DNA of 64,000 nucleotides, from positions 9,362,001-9,426,000 of the forward strand of contig JAHRBC010000001.1 of assembly GCA_022702545.1 (NCBI GenBank). Direction: 5' to 3'. Of this stretch, positions 1-11,076 are shown in pieces. The stretch is from Phycomyces nitens (Eukaryota; Mucoromycota; Mucoromycetes; Mucorales; Phycomycetaceae). Every line of letters begins with the position of its first letter. Positions within the stretch are counted from its first letter, which is position 1. A model generated the notes under the pieces. It was not told where the DNA came from and made no database searches. It was given only the letters and a program-made list of their open reading frames with translations. Position numbers and translations under genes: made by a program.

Positions 1-2024
1 TATGCGTTTTTCTGTATAGAATCCATTTATCATGCTTACCTTGAGCCATTCGACAGTCTTTTTGATAGTAACATCAAGTTCGACCAATTCGGCCAATGAA
101 CGGTGGAAATCAAACACATGGAGCTATATACAAGGCTTAATAAACAGTCAAATAGACTTTAGAATTACCATTTTGTCGACAGAGGCAGCCTCGGACATCA
201 AGAAGAAACCATCATCGCCACCACGCTTCTTGAGGGTTTCCAGAGCCTTGATGGTCATGTCTTCAAGACCAGGCTGATCAGAGCCTAGATAGTCAAACAG
301 GATTAGATGATGTCGAAGCGGCTTATTATATATAAATACTTGCCGAGAGCATCCTTGCCACTCATGTCAGGGGCGGCCTTGTTGCCGACAGTATTTTTGA
401 CAAACAGATTGCGTTCAAACCAGCTAATAATAACTATTAGCATACCAGAATCAATGTACCGAGTCGATCCATGTAAAATACTTGCACATCAAGATTTCCT
501 TGGCGGAAAACACCCATGAGCTTATCCTTGCCATTGTACTTTTTGAGATCCTTTTTGTTCTGGACAACCTTGTAGCCCTTTTTGGAGAACTCCTTGTAGT
601 AGTCTGTTCCATTCAAACTAAGAGGACCCTTGAAGTATTCAGCTCCACCAGTCAACCAGACATCAGGGACAACAGGATCAGTCCAGTTGGGAACACCGTT
701 AATGATTTGATCGACAATCTGGGGGTAGGTTGATCTTCTACGGGTGTGGGAAACAAAGGCAGCAGGAGTGGCATCCTTTGGTATATAAAAAAAAAGGTTT
801 AGTATCAAGGTCAATTGGGCCAAATCTCTTGGTCATTACCTGTCCATAGGCAGTAGTGACAATACCAATGGCTATCATGGATGTTAGTCTAGTAATTGAT
901 ATATGGGGCCAGAATATCTACCTTTCTTGGGTTGGCGACGACGAATGAGCTCGGTAATAGACTCGACCTTGGGATCATCAAAGGGATCTTCTGAAGAGTC
1001 GCAGTAGACCGAGAGGGCATTGACACTGGACTTGTGGCCAGTAGAATATGCGGCGGCAGAGTTGGCAGAGTCAGTAGTAAGACTGTCTACAGAGTTGGTG
1101 ATGACATGGCCAAGGTTGTCAAAGTTTTCAAAGGAAAGGAAATCATGGTATTTTCCAGAGGTGTGTGCCTTTGCAACTGCACGAGCAGCGGTGATCATCT
1201 AAAGAAAAAGAAAAAGAAGAAAACGTTTTACCGATTCACGGTTTCCATATTAGGATTATAACCATTTTTGGATGTCGATTATCTCTCGGCAAATTAATGG
1301 CCACATTAGACTTACACCAGTGTTTGTACCATCGGAAATGAACAAGATGACGTTCTTTGCCTTCTTTTTGGGCTTCTTGGGCTAAAGAATTTTATGAGAA
1401 TCTCGGTCTATAAGGGGGGATGTATGTGTGCTATGCTTACCTCAACAACCGTGTATTTTACAGTGTAAGACTGCTTGGGTCCATACTCGACCTTGATCTC
1501 ATAGGAACCAGCCTCCTTGAATTTCAGCTTGCGCCAGGCACGCGAGGCGACTGCAACATTGACAGGAGAGACAGGCTTTCCGTTCTTGATGGTGCCAAGA
1601 TGAGCATCGATAGAATTGACCCAGCTAAAGTTCCACTCTTCCAGCTTGGGGGTTGGGAGATCAAAGTAGCGATTGACGTCTGACCATGGGCCATTGTTCT
1701 TGCGGACAGTGGTCTTGAACTGGGTATAAGGAGCAGGGGTGGGCTTGGAGGTGTCCTTGTCATAGGCATGGAGCTCAACTCTGAGATCAAAGTAGGCTCC
1801 AGGGATAAATTGCGAACTATAGGAGGATTAGACTATTGTCGTAGTTGTTGGTTTTGGACTTACACATCAGGAGGAAAGATACAGGCATGAGGATCAGGAC
1901 AGGCACCCAAGCGAGGGAATTGACCTTCAGGATCAGGACGAAGCTTGTAGCTGCTGGTGCTGCCAGCAAGGGCAGAAGAGCAGATGGTGGCCAGCGAAAA
2001 GACCGTGAGCAAGGTTATCTTCAT
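1..2024 (-). CDS. Secreted alkaline phosphatase-like protein (3' end beyond window)
   Basis: Phosphomonoesterase of the alkaline phosphatase superfamily. The start at 2024 opens a signal peptide (MKITLLTVFSLATICSSALA), so it is secreted or vacuolar. Exon 1 (2024-1864) ends at a GTAAGT donor; a 47 bp intron leads to exon 2 at 1816. An N-terminal beta-rich extension (about residues 20-180) precedes the catalytic domain. The domain begins NVILFISDGTNTG near 1350, with the first metal-binding Asp, and continues with TTDSANSAAAYSTGHKS near 1040-1090, the nucleophile-serine motif (family form DSAxSAxAxxTGxK). Further left, PDVWLTGGAEYF, then GGDDGFFLMSEAASVDK near 180-230, match the family's later metal-ligand segments. 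Several short introns interrupt the gene and it is cut by the window edge. The first motif reads SDGTNT instead of the usual GDGMG, which marks a divergent subfamily. Substrate unknown; secreted phosphate scavenging is an inference. Confidence 0.85.
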
Positions 2025-2751
2025 GTTTGTTGTTTCGAGTATAATGTAAAGAGGATCAATTGTCTGCCTCTTTATATCATTTTCAATCCTGGTCTGCGTC
2101 CTCGGATTCTAGTCTTGAAGGCACGTTGCATAAACACTCGCATAGCATTGGTGATAAATCCCTGACACATAGAGTAGTCAATGTCCACAACTCTATTGGG
2201 CCTGACTTTGTACATTCAATAATGGCTACACAGACAATTCTGGCTGGACACTCCGCGGAATACCTGAATCACCATTATTATTTTTATTATACATTATTAT
2301 TATTATTATTATAAGTCAACACTTGATGTGCTGCAAATGCACCAAGGGGGAGAGGGGGTGCTCCAATTTCCAGCCTAAAGACAAGAATACTATGGGTGGG
2401 GCGAATATCTGTGCTCATAAATTACAAAAGCACAGACATCCTGCTTGGGGATAGGTATTGAGATATATAAATAAATAGATTGAATGAATGGCAACCTAAT
2501 ACCATTCACTTTACTGACAGTGGCTCCATATCACACGTGGACAAGTATTTTTGCACAGATTTGAGGTATAATCTCTATATATTCTGGTACGACAATTTCC
2601 ATCTGATAACTATTTATCTGTAATATTATTATTGGAATTAAACCGAGTATAGATTAAGAATAATAATATATTATATATAATATTCTAAAGAAATGCATAT
2701 ATTACTAGTATATTTGTGTGTATGTTTACAAGTGGCGTGTTTATCAATTAC
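2025..2751. other. Intergenic, AT-rich
   Basis: Spacer between the 5' end of the phosphatase gene and the 3' end of the next minus-strand gene. It holds an ATT/TTA microsatellite at about 2273-2312 and AT-rich stretches. No coding region or RNA gene was recognised. Confidence 0.5.
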
Positions 2752-3910
2752 TTAGTACAAGACAAAGGTACGTGAGGATTTTGGAGTAATCGAATGGTCT
2801 CCTTGCTCAATATTTGACTCTGTACTCTGACCATTTGAACTAGTGCTCACAAGTGCCGCTAAAGATTCGCGTTTGTGGTTGGCATTATGGTCATCTTGTC
2901 CTATTTTGTCCCATCTCTCGTGTGCAAACGGGATATTGTCGCGTCGGAAACGACCAATGATCTTCTTGAGAGATCCTGGCTTGACATTCTGATAGTTCAA
3001 AATCTCCTTTTTCTTTGGTGGAATGTTGAGCATAGCTTCCATCATAGGAGGAGCGGGTAGGACGGGCTCAGGAGGTACAGGAACAATCGAGGTATTTGGA
3101 TAACCTAGGGAAATCAGAGCACGATAACTCTGGATGTAGGACATAATTACGAGTATCCAATGAATCTATTGGATCCCTCAAAGGGTTAGATGTTTAATTG
3201 AATTACATTAAAGACTTACATAAACAACAAAGATGCCCACAACTGCCATCAGAGACCATTTGAATTCATCTTGGTAGAGTCTGTTGCAATTGTAATAGTC
3301 TGAATTGGTGTCGAGGGAGATGTTGGTTATATTGGTGCCCTTTTGAAAATCGGTCTTGAAGTGGTTGAGCGATTGGTCGACACACCATTCTTGAAAACTG
3401 GTTTGGTCAACGCCAAACAGGACAAGATTGATAAACAAGTCTACCAATACGGCCGAAGCAGATAGCACAAGGAGGTATACAAGAGACTTTCTCGGTGCAA
3501 AATACCGGGACTTGGACATGTTAAATAATAGCAATCTTTTGTACGTACAACTTACTCGGACAATTAGAATGATAAATCCTGACAGACTAACGAGGCCAAA
3601 GAGGATATTAATGACACCAAACAAGATAAGCGGAATTTTGTCAAGGTGTGAAAAGAAGGCTGGTAATTATACATGTTACTAATGTGTGCAAATGAAATTC
3701 ATAAATATACCTACGGGTGCTTCCTGTAAATGCCAATATACCCAGATAAAAGCTAAATCCCTATGTATATATATAAAAGCAATCATAAGTTTATATTTAC
3801 TGCTGCGAATTCACTCTCGACTTTACAGCCCACAGAATACACGCTAACATGCTGCCTATCCGATTATCAATACACCCACAGCATCGAAATGTCCAGGGAG
3901 TATAGGTCAT
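2752..3910 (-). CDS. Four-TM membrane protein with N-terminal CCGC motif
   Basis: Not matched to a named protein. The start at 3910 gives MTYTPWTFRCCGCIDNRIG, a short Cys-rich cytosolic head of a kind common in fungal tetraspan proteins. Reading across short introns shows four hydrophobic segments: SMLACILWAVKS plus FYLGILAFTG, IPLILFGVINILFGLVSLSG (about 3570-3640), SLVYLLVLSASAVLVDLFIN (about 3420-3480), and WSLMAVVGIFVVYV (about 3208-3255). Between TM3 and TM4 lies a loop with likely N-glycosylation sites (NITN, NIS) and three cysteines. The tail (3144-2752) is cytosolic, proline-rich (PVPPEPVLPAPP), then basic and Ser-rich. A GTAAGT donor at about 3556 removes an in-frame stretch before SRYFAPRKS. 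The layout resembles tetraspanin- or LAPTM-like sensors, but no diagnostic CCG loop is present. Function unknown. Confidence 0.6.
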
Positions 3911-4217
3911 TGTGCTTTGTTTTTTTAAAGAATAAAGATCAAGAGAGAGAAAGAGAGAAATGCACAGTGCTTCTCTCTCAATGAAAACAGGTCTTTGGAT
4001 ATCGTTCTCTTGTAAACAACACTACCAAAGTGGGTCAATTTATTCTATACAAGGCAATTTCCTTTTTCCTAAAGATCGAAAAAAAGCCAATAGTCAAAAC
4101 AAAGGCATTGCCGTTTTGAGACCCTCAATCGTCCAGGAACCCTCTTCTTTGACTTGTAATTCATTTTACTTTATTTAGAGTGGATGATTTAATATAATAA
4201 AAAAAAGGATGTAGGAT
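3911..4217. other. Intergenic spacer
   Basis: Short spacer between two minus-strand genes, with a GA-rich run (gagagaaagagagaa, about 3941-3959). The plus-strand reading frames here show no family signature and look like noise. Confidence 0.45.
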
Positions 4218-4926
4218 TTATGAGATTTCGCTTGCAAAGGTGTTTTGGACATGCTGTCTAATGGTGGCCATTGGATTCTGCTTAAAGGCTGAATGTTGCA
4301 TGACTTTTTGAAATCGAAGGATCTCTTGCATTCTAATAAAATAATTAATGACCAATAGCCTTGACAATCTCAACTTACTCTGCCTTTCTCCGTGCCTTTC
4401 CGCTCTTGAAGGCTGTAGAGGGTATGACAGCAGGCTTAACTGGTTCTGGTTCTTTGGCTGTCTCGACTTGAGCAACAGGAGCCTTGGCCTCGATTTTTAT
4501 GGTGTTGAGAATGTCAGCAAAAGAAGACAGATCGGCCTTTAATCCACCCTTTTTCTTGTTTGCCTTTTTCTTTTGCTGCTGCTTTGTGTTGTAAGAACTG
4601 TCTAGTTCTGAAAGATCCACAAGGTCGGCACTAATCAGTGTTCTGTATTCGAAACCAATAGATCCAACCTACTCTCCAACCATGCATCGTGTCGAAGCTT
4701 TCTCTTCAAGTTCTTGCTGACGGCCTCTTGGTCTTCAGCCATGTTTTCCTATCGACAAAGGGTAAGGATTCAAAAATAAAGAATCAGACTGGAATCTTAC
4801 TGTGATCTGCTCATCGTCATTAAAGATCTTTTCAATCACTTTGGGCTGGGCCACAACAGACTTGCGAGATTTCACACTCGAGTCTTTGGATCGAAGTTTG
4901 GACTTGGTTCTTTGTGCTTTGGGCAT
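4218..4926 (-). CDS. SLX9: SLX9-like ribosome biogenesis protein
   Basis: Small, highly basic nucleolar-type protein resembling yeast Slx9/human SLX9 (FAM207A), which acts in pre-18S rRNA processing and 40S export. The start at 4926 gives MPKAQRTKSKLRSKDS, a basic N-terminus typical of the family. Further exons encode MAEDQEAVSKNLKRKLRHDAW (about 4741-4679), then a Lys-rich linker (KQQQKKKANKKKGGLKADLS) and the conserved block SSFADILNTI. The C-terminal exon has the family hallmark: KARRKAE, then MQEILRFQKVMQHSAFKQNP, then MATIRQHVQNT, matching the family pattern in which a helix ends HPAFxxNPxxxIxxHL. Introns are short; a GTAAGA donor lies near 4801 and the acceptor before MAEDQ near 4747. 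The exact junction near 4670 was not settled. Predicted size is about 200 residues, normal for the family. Confidence 0.8.
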
Positions 4927-5068
4927 GATTGATGTGTTGAAGAGAGCTGAATTGGCTTGACCGAGAAAACAATATACCACTTAAAATGTGACGGGCAATA
5001 TGAAGCTCACTTGGTCTCTCTAATTTTATCCCCGCATTTCTTGGCTTGTTCAGTTTTTCCATTCAAAC

Positions 5069-6064
5069 ATGGCATACAATCCTCCGCAGCAATACTCTGC
5101 TCCCCCACCTCATTATGAAGAAGAGGCCCGTCAACCTTTTATTGGCTCAGAAGAAGATCAGGATGACATGTTCAAAACCACTGTCGCCAACAGTTCCATC
5201 GAGATTCGTCTCCGTAAGTTGTTTTTTTTTGTTCTTTATTAATCACACTTGTCCTAATCCATCGCCTATAAGAATTTGTTCGCAAGGTCTATTCTATTTT
5301 GACTGCCCAGATATTTGGAACTGTTATAATGTCTGCCTTTTACATGTACAACGCTAATGCCAGGGAATTTGTTCAGACTAAGTAAGACTTTACTAAGTAA
5401 ATAACAGTATTGACAACTCTCCCATTGCCATAGTCCTTGGTTGCTTTATACTTCCATGTTTGGTTCTCTTGGAGTCTTGTTTGCCCTCATGTGGAAGGCT
5501 CGCTCAGCACCTCTCAACTATATCCTCTTGGGTGTGTTTACCCTCTTTGAGAGCCAAATGGTTGGCACTGTTGGTAAGGCTGCATTTACTTGGATTGTAA
5601 CCCCGGTTAAATCATGTGGCTAACTTGGGCCCATTCCAGTCACTTTCTATGATCAGACCATTGTCTTGCAGGCCCTTATCATCACTGCAGGTGTTTTCTT
5701 TGGCCTGACGATATTCACCCTTCAGTCAAAATGGGATTTCTCTGGCATGGGTCCAATGTAAGCTGGTTTGGTTCTTATTGGTTGGTTGGTCCTAATTCAA
5801 TAATCTAGTCTGTATGCTGGTATCTGGGTCCTCTTATTGGCTGGTATTGTACAGATCTTTATTCCTTTCTCAAAGGGAATCGAGCTGGCAATGGCCATTG
5901 GCGGTGTTGTGATCTTTAGTGGCTACATCATCTTTGATACCTTTTTGATCTTCAACCGATACTCTCCTGAAGATTACATCATGGCCTCTACCTCGTTGTA
6001 TATGGATATCATCAATTTGTTCCTCAGAATCCTGCAGATCCTGAATGCTATGCAGAGAGATTAA
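5069..6064 (+). CDS. BXI1: BAX inhibitor-1 / TMBIM (lifeguard) family protein
   Basis: Seven-TM protein of the BI-1/TMBIM family, which in other eukaryotes sits in ER, Golgi or vacuole membranes and affects calcium leak and cell-death resistance. The start at 5069 gives [20 protein letters not shown], the Pro/Tyr-rich head typical of lifeguard members and yeast Bxi1. Exons then encode [20 protein letters not shown] (TM1), [20 protein letters not shown] (family motif, cf. P..Y.LL..FT..E), [20 protein letters not shown] (cf. AA..T..VF..LT.F.), WDFSGMGP, and a last exon with [20 protein letters not shown] and [14 protein letters not shown], the conserved C-terminal Asp-containing segment. Four short introns interrupt it (for example after EIRL at 5214, and at about 5760-5808). 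The 5' ends of this gene and SLX9 face away from each other with about 140 bp between them, so they probably share a bidirectional promoter. Confidence 0.92.
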
Positions 6065-6330
6065 ATCACAATTTAATACAAATTTATTCCAACTATAATT
6101 CCAATTATAATTCCAATCGTAAATTGGCTATTAAATAAGCAAGTATCTTGCTACATAACTTTATTTTTTACCTGCTCTTCATCTTGTCTCTCAATGACCT
6201 CTATACATACATACACCCTCCGCACATATTTAAATTCCGATATCCATGTCACACTTGATATTTGCAAATATATATATTATGCCCTGCAAACCACAGGAAA
6301 ACATTCATCTCCTTCTTATTCGCATACTCA

Positions 6331-7884
6331 ATGTCTAGGGCTCAGAGTAGAGAGCGCTTGATAGACAATGAATCCCCAAAGGTCCTTTACAGCAGTATCC
6401 AACCTGTCTCTCAGCCGCAATTTCGAAAGTCTGTCTATTTGTCTGCCTTGGTCGCAGCTGTGGGTGGATTTGTGTCTGGATTTGATACTGGAGCAATATC
6501 TGGCATTATGGCCATGACAACCTTTAACTCATACTTTTTTACACCTGCAAACATGGCATACTTTCAAGGACTCTTGCTGGCTCTGTTCCTGACCACAGCT
6601 GCTCTCGGGTCCCTTTTGTCTGGATTCTTTTGTGGTATGTTTAGTCCAGTTTGTAGCTCTATGATAAACTCATGTACAATACTAGATCGATTTAGCCGAA
6701 AGTACTCCATCATTGCCTCTGCTTCTATATTCTGTGTTGGGATCCTTTTTCAGATCACTGGCAGAAACGTCAATGCCTTATTGGCCGGACGGGTAGTAGG
6801 TGGATTTGGTGCTGGATTGATGAGCAACGCCATTGCTCTCTATCATTCTGAAATAGCCCCTCCAGACATCCGCGGTCGACTGATCAGCTTCTTTACCCTC
6901 ATGAGTCTTCTTGGCCAGGTGACAGGCTACTTTTTTACCTTTTATACCAGCCACTGGACATCCAATTGGTCCTGGAGAGCACCATGGGTCTTTCAGATAG
7001 CTGTATGCACGTCCTGTGCCATCCTCTTGAGGTTCCTGCCCTTCTCCCCGCGTTGGCTTATTGACCATGGCTACTCAGAGGAAGCTCTTTTGGTCCTGGC
7101 TGAACTTCAGGACACCACTACCGATGATCTGGCCGTACGCAAGGAATACGAAGGGATCAAGGCCGAAATCGAATTTGAACAGTTGTTGGGAGACCGTACC
7201 TATTCAGAACTTTTTCAGGGCACCAATCTCAAACGGACCTTGATCGCATTTTTCATTACCGTCTCTACTTCTTTCACTGGCAGCGTGGCGATCTGGTACT
7301 ACGCTCCACAAATCTTCTTGGATGCTGGTATGACAGACGTATCGACATCTATTGCTACCACAGGTGGCACCGGTACAATTTCTCTCTTTGCTGCAGCTAT
7401 TTCTCTCCGGTGGTTCATTGATGATTGGGGGCGCAAGCCTGTCTTCTTGTCTGGCTCAGTACTGATGAGCATCAGTATGTTTGTGATTGGCACAATGTTT
7501 TACCAGTATACCGTTCTCGACATAACCACAGGCAAAGTTGCCGTCACCAACCCATACGCGCGCGGAACAATCATAGCATTCATCTACATCTTCACGGCAA
7601 CCTTTTCATCTACCTATGGTATCGCAACATTTGTTTATCCTGCAGAGATTTTTAATATGCGCACACGCGCCAAAGGGCTTGCATTGTCCTACAGTCTCAA
7701 CTGGGCCTCTTCTATCCTGATAACATACTCTGTTCCCTTGTTTCTTACCCACACCGTGTCTGGCATCTACTTTTTCTTTGGAGTCTGCTGCTGTATCTGC
7801 TTTATTGGGTGCTGCTTTATCCCGGAAACAAAGGGCCGTACTCTAGAGGAAATGGAAATCGTATTTGGTGCCGTTCCCTCTTGA
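6331..7884 (+). CDS. MFS sugar (hexose) transporter
   Basis: Twelve-TM proton-coupled sugar porter of the major facilitator superfamily, plasma membrane. I start at 6331 (MSRAQSRERLIDNE); an upstream in-frame Met at 6262 would add a hydrophobic stretch of unlikely value. Motifs: GGFVSGFDTGAISGIMAM in TM1 (family GxxxGxDTGxxSG), AGRVVGGFGAGLMSNAIALY, SEIAPPDIRGRL after TM4, and FSPRWLIDHG ending the first half (family form PESPRWL). In the second half come FVYPAEIFNMRTRAKGLALS and FIPETKGRTLEEM (family PETKGRSLEE). A 51 bp intron (6635-6685, GTATGT...CTAG) is in frame and free of stops. Its removal turns FFCG...D into DRFSRKY, the family's (A)DRFGRR loop, so the spliced protein is about 500 residues. 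Substrate is not decidable from sequence, but hexose is most likely. Confidence 0.9.
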   Translation: MSRAQSRERLIDNESPKVLYSSIQPVSQPQFRKSVYLSALVAAVGGFVSGFDTGAISGIMAMTTFNSYFFTPANMAYFQGLLLALFLTTAALGSLLSGFFCGMFSPVCSSMINSCTILDRFSRKYSIIASASIFCVGILFQITGRNVNALLAGRVVGGFGAGLMSNAIALYHSEIAPPDIRGRLISFFTLMSLLGQVTGYFFTFYTSHWTSNWSWRAPWVFQIAVCTSCAILLRFLPFSPRWLIDHGYSEEALLVLAELQDTTTDDLAVRKEYEGIKAEIEFEQLLGDRTYSELFQGTNLKRTLIAFFITVSTSFTGSVAIWYYAPQIFLDAGMTDVSTSIATTGGTGTISLFAAAISLRWFIDDWGRKPVFLSGSVLMSISMFVIGTMFYQYTVLDITTGKVAVTNPYARGTIIAFIYIFTATFSSTYGIATFVYPAEIFNMRTRAKGLALSYSLNWASSILITYSVPLFLTHTVSGIYFFFGVCCCICFIGCCFIPETKGRTLEEMEIVFGAVPS

Positions 7885-9705
7885 ATGATCCGCGATACTC
7901 ATCATACTCCACACTAACGATCCTTTCCTTTCTTTTTTATATTGCCTAGAACTAAAAAAGAAAATAAACGATATATACAAGAGGCCAAGAGAAGAACCTT
8001 CTTCTTCTTTTGGCCTTTTTGTATTGACCAGACATCTTGGCTCAAGGGGTGCTTTCCCAGACAGAATGAGTTTTCTCTTCTGTGTAGGTTAGCTGAGATA
8101 ATACCCTCATTAGCGGATCAGGATAATTCCTGCGTCGTGATGATGCCATGATGTTGCGAAAGGTGGGGTGGCTTTTGTGCCAATATTGTTGTTATTTTCA
8201 TATGGATAAAGGCAAGAGGATTGTCAGAGATTGGCTATAAAGGGCTACTATAATAGTATTGGGCGATTATAAGATTCATACAAGGTGTAAATGAGAGGCA
8301 TGTCTTTGATTTTCATAATACAGACTCCCTATATTAATGGGTCGGTTCGATATCCGGCAAATATATATAAAAAAAAAAGATCCAAATCCTCCAGCCGAGT
8401 AACAGCCCTAAGCTATACCTCCACCACTACCTCACTTGCCTGTTGAGATGATGTGTAGTCCCTTATACCTCCCACTATTCTTTGAAGCACTCTATTTGCA
8501 CCATCATTTCCGTCCAGGAAGAAACGCAACTTGTCTGACCAGACCACATTTGTCTGTTGGGTTATTCGACTAGTTTACTTGTTCCAAGCCCCAACAAAGT
8601 CCGACTTTCTTATATTTTTTCTGTTATTACAGGCGTGTGTTACAAAGAAGAACTGAAAGTAGAATCACTTGAAGGAAGCGATCCTCATTTTCCTGTATAC
8701 ATTAATCTCCATGATGCCCAATGACAATTTGAGCTGGATTATAGGATGCAAATTGATTCTCTCGAATGACCCTTTCTAGACGTATATCTGTTCTGTCGTC
8801 CAGTTGTTACTTTGCTTCAGATTGTTTTCGATGAAAAGGGCAATCAAAAGGCTTGATGCATTTGACAATTGTTTGCACACTAGACCTTGGTATTGTTCAA
8901 TTCACTCAAAACCAAAAGGGGTGGTATAGTATTAAATCAAACATATTCTCAAAGAGCAGGAAGACAGGCTCTACAGTTATTTATGTGTGAGGGATTTCCC
9001 AGTCACAGCAGATCCACACAATGGGGTTCTTCCCACCCTCATTCACAACAGTATCTCAACCATGTTCGCAATCTGCTGATAGTTTTTGACTTTGTAAAAA
9101 AAAAAGAAGAAGAAGAAGAATACACTCTAGTAGTTTATATATTCATAGTTTTCTATTGTTCACGTATATTACATGTTGATTCTTTAGATGCCATGTTCAT
9201 TTGATTAATAAACTGATTGAGATATAAAGAATCTTATTTAGAAAAAGGTATAAAAATTTAAGATTTTTATCAAATCTGTAATGTTGGGGTGTTAGGCAGA
9301 TCTTTTACTACGGTGCGATGTGAACGAGGGGTTCTTCGACGTAGAAGAGATGTTACACGCACGGATTTGAGAGGGGGGTGAGAGAGAGGCAAAAGGGGAT
9401 AGTTGTTGATAAGGAATAAAAGATTGTAGACAAAGAGGTTCTCTAAACGACACAGACAATACTAGGTGACCAGAGCGACCTATGTCCTCTGCGACAAATA
9501 CAGACTTATTGAGGGAAAAGAGTTGTTTTATTCATTTTGCTTGTGTGAGGTTAATAAGGTCAGGGCCTCAATAGTACTACTAACTACTGCTTGTACCCAA
9601 TTTACACTCCAAATCCAACCTCTCCACGCCAGACCGAGCTGTCTGTTGATCCGACCCGGACAACATCAGAAATCCATGTAAATCAACTCCGTGCGACTAT
9701 ATTTG
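7885..9705. other. Intergenic, no gene recognised
   Basis: Long spacer of about 1.8 kb downstream of the transporter. It contains homopolymers (about 8371-8382), a GAA run near 9104-9120 and scattered short reading frames without family signatures or believable codon use. Nothing supportable was found. Confidence 0.5.
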
Positions 9706-10012
9706 TACCTATCCGTACCTATCCGTACCTATCCGTACCTATTTGTACCTATTTTTACCTATTTTGTACCTATTTTGTACCTATTTTGTACCTATTTTGT
9801 ACCTATTTGTACCTATTTGTACATATTTTGTACATATTTTGTGCCTATTTGTATCTATTTTGTACATATTTTGTGCCTATTTGTACCTATTTTGTACCTA
9901 TTTTGTACCTATTTGTACCTATTTGTACCTATCCATACCTATCCATACCTATCCATACCTATCCATACCTATCCGTACCTATCCGTACCTATCCGTACCT
10001 ATCCGTACGCAC
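9706..10012 (+). repeat. GTACCTAT minisatellite, 10-11 bp unit, about 30 copies
   Basis: Uninterrupted tandem array with the constant core gtacctat followed by a variable cc, cca, tt or ttt spacer. Variants are ordered in blocks: (gtacctatcc)n at the left, then gtacctattt(t) in the middle with gtacatatttt and gtgcctatttt variants, then catacctatc, and gtacctatcc again at the right. Because the unit length wavers between 10 and 11, all three frames read as Tyr/Leu/Pro/Thr repeats (TYPYLSVPI), which is an artefact of the repeat and not a protein. Confidence 0.92.
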
Positions 10013-11076
10013 TATGGCTAATAAAATGGTAGATATCTACTGCTCTGGTAACATGGCTACCCTTTTGTTATCCAACCAAAAAATGCTTCTACTCTAAACT
10101 ACAGTTACAAACAATAAAATGAGAAAGTTGACAAAATGAAGACAAAAGATGTCGTACAGGCTCTCTGAGCTGCTCTTTTATATTTTGAAAATACATAAAT
10201 ATAATAGATTTCTCTGTTCTCTTTTCCTTCATATTTTCCATGTCAAGCTAGTTATTCTTTTCTATCGATATGGGAATTAGGTAAAGAAATTATGGGATTC
10301 TAACTAATAAAAAAAATGACAAAAATGGATAAACTTCGAGAACCAGTTGTGGGTGGCTACCCTCACAGTAAATCGACACATCAAACAAAGTCACAGGATT
10401 ACGCATTAACCAAGATATATCTGGGTTTTCAATACTTCTTTGCTCTTTATTCTTTACCCATCACAATCTACATCATTAGAATCATTTTTTAAATCGTCCT
10501 TTTTTATTGTTTTGGGAAAGGTTCTGTTAAATATGAAGAAGAAGAAGAAGAAGAAGAAGAAGAAAAGTCCTCAAACACAGAAATCTATCAAACCAAAGTC
10601 AATTAAGAATATGCTTAGAATCAGTAAAGACTCTAGACTAAATGAATCCATATTGCGTAAATACTGCTAATAAGAGCTCGATAAAGCTCGAAAAAAGAAA
10701 CAGGCGACAGCTCTTTCCCAACATATCAGAAATATTACTGTTTGGATTGAATAATATATTACATGGTGTACAAACGGCGTCAGACATGAATTGCTGTTCA
10801 TGACAACTCTCTTTCTTGCTTTGGCTTCTGTCTGGCAGAGAAAGAAAAAAAGTAAATGAAGCACATCTTTATGCTTTATTAGTTGACATGTACCTCTACA
10901 TTATTCTTGTCAACTCATATACTTTGTAGCCGTGGCTTGCTTTCCGCTGTGTCGATTTAACGGTATCCGAAATATAGACATTCGGCAGTCCATCTGTCTG
11001 GGTTCGTATATCACTCGGATATCTAACGACAAATACAACAATAACACGTCTTTTCTCTTTCAATCGCTATAACTCT
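10013..11076. other. Intergenic, with GAA microsatellite
   Basis: Spacer upstream of the single-exon zinc-finger gene. A (GAA)n run of about 10 units lies at 10535-10564. Otherwise AT-rich, and no gene or RNA was recognised. The region near 10960-11076 should hold the promoter of the gene at 11077. Confidence 0.5.

Noticed and set aside
9591..10097. Open frames of Tyr/Pro/Leu repeats
   Set aside because: They arise in all three frames from the gtacctat minisatellite and have no coding signature.
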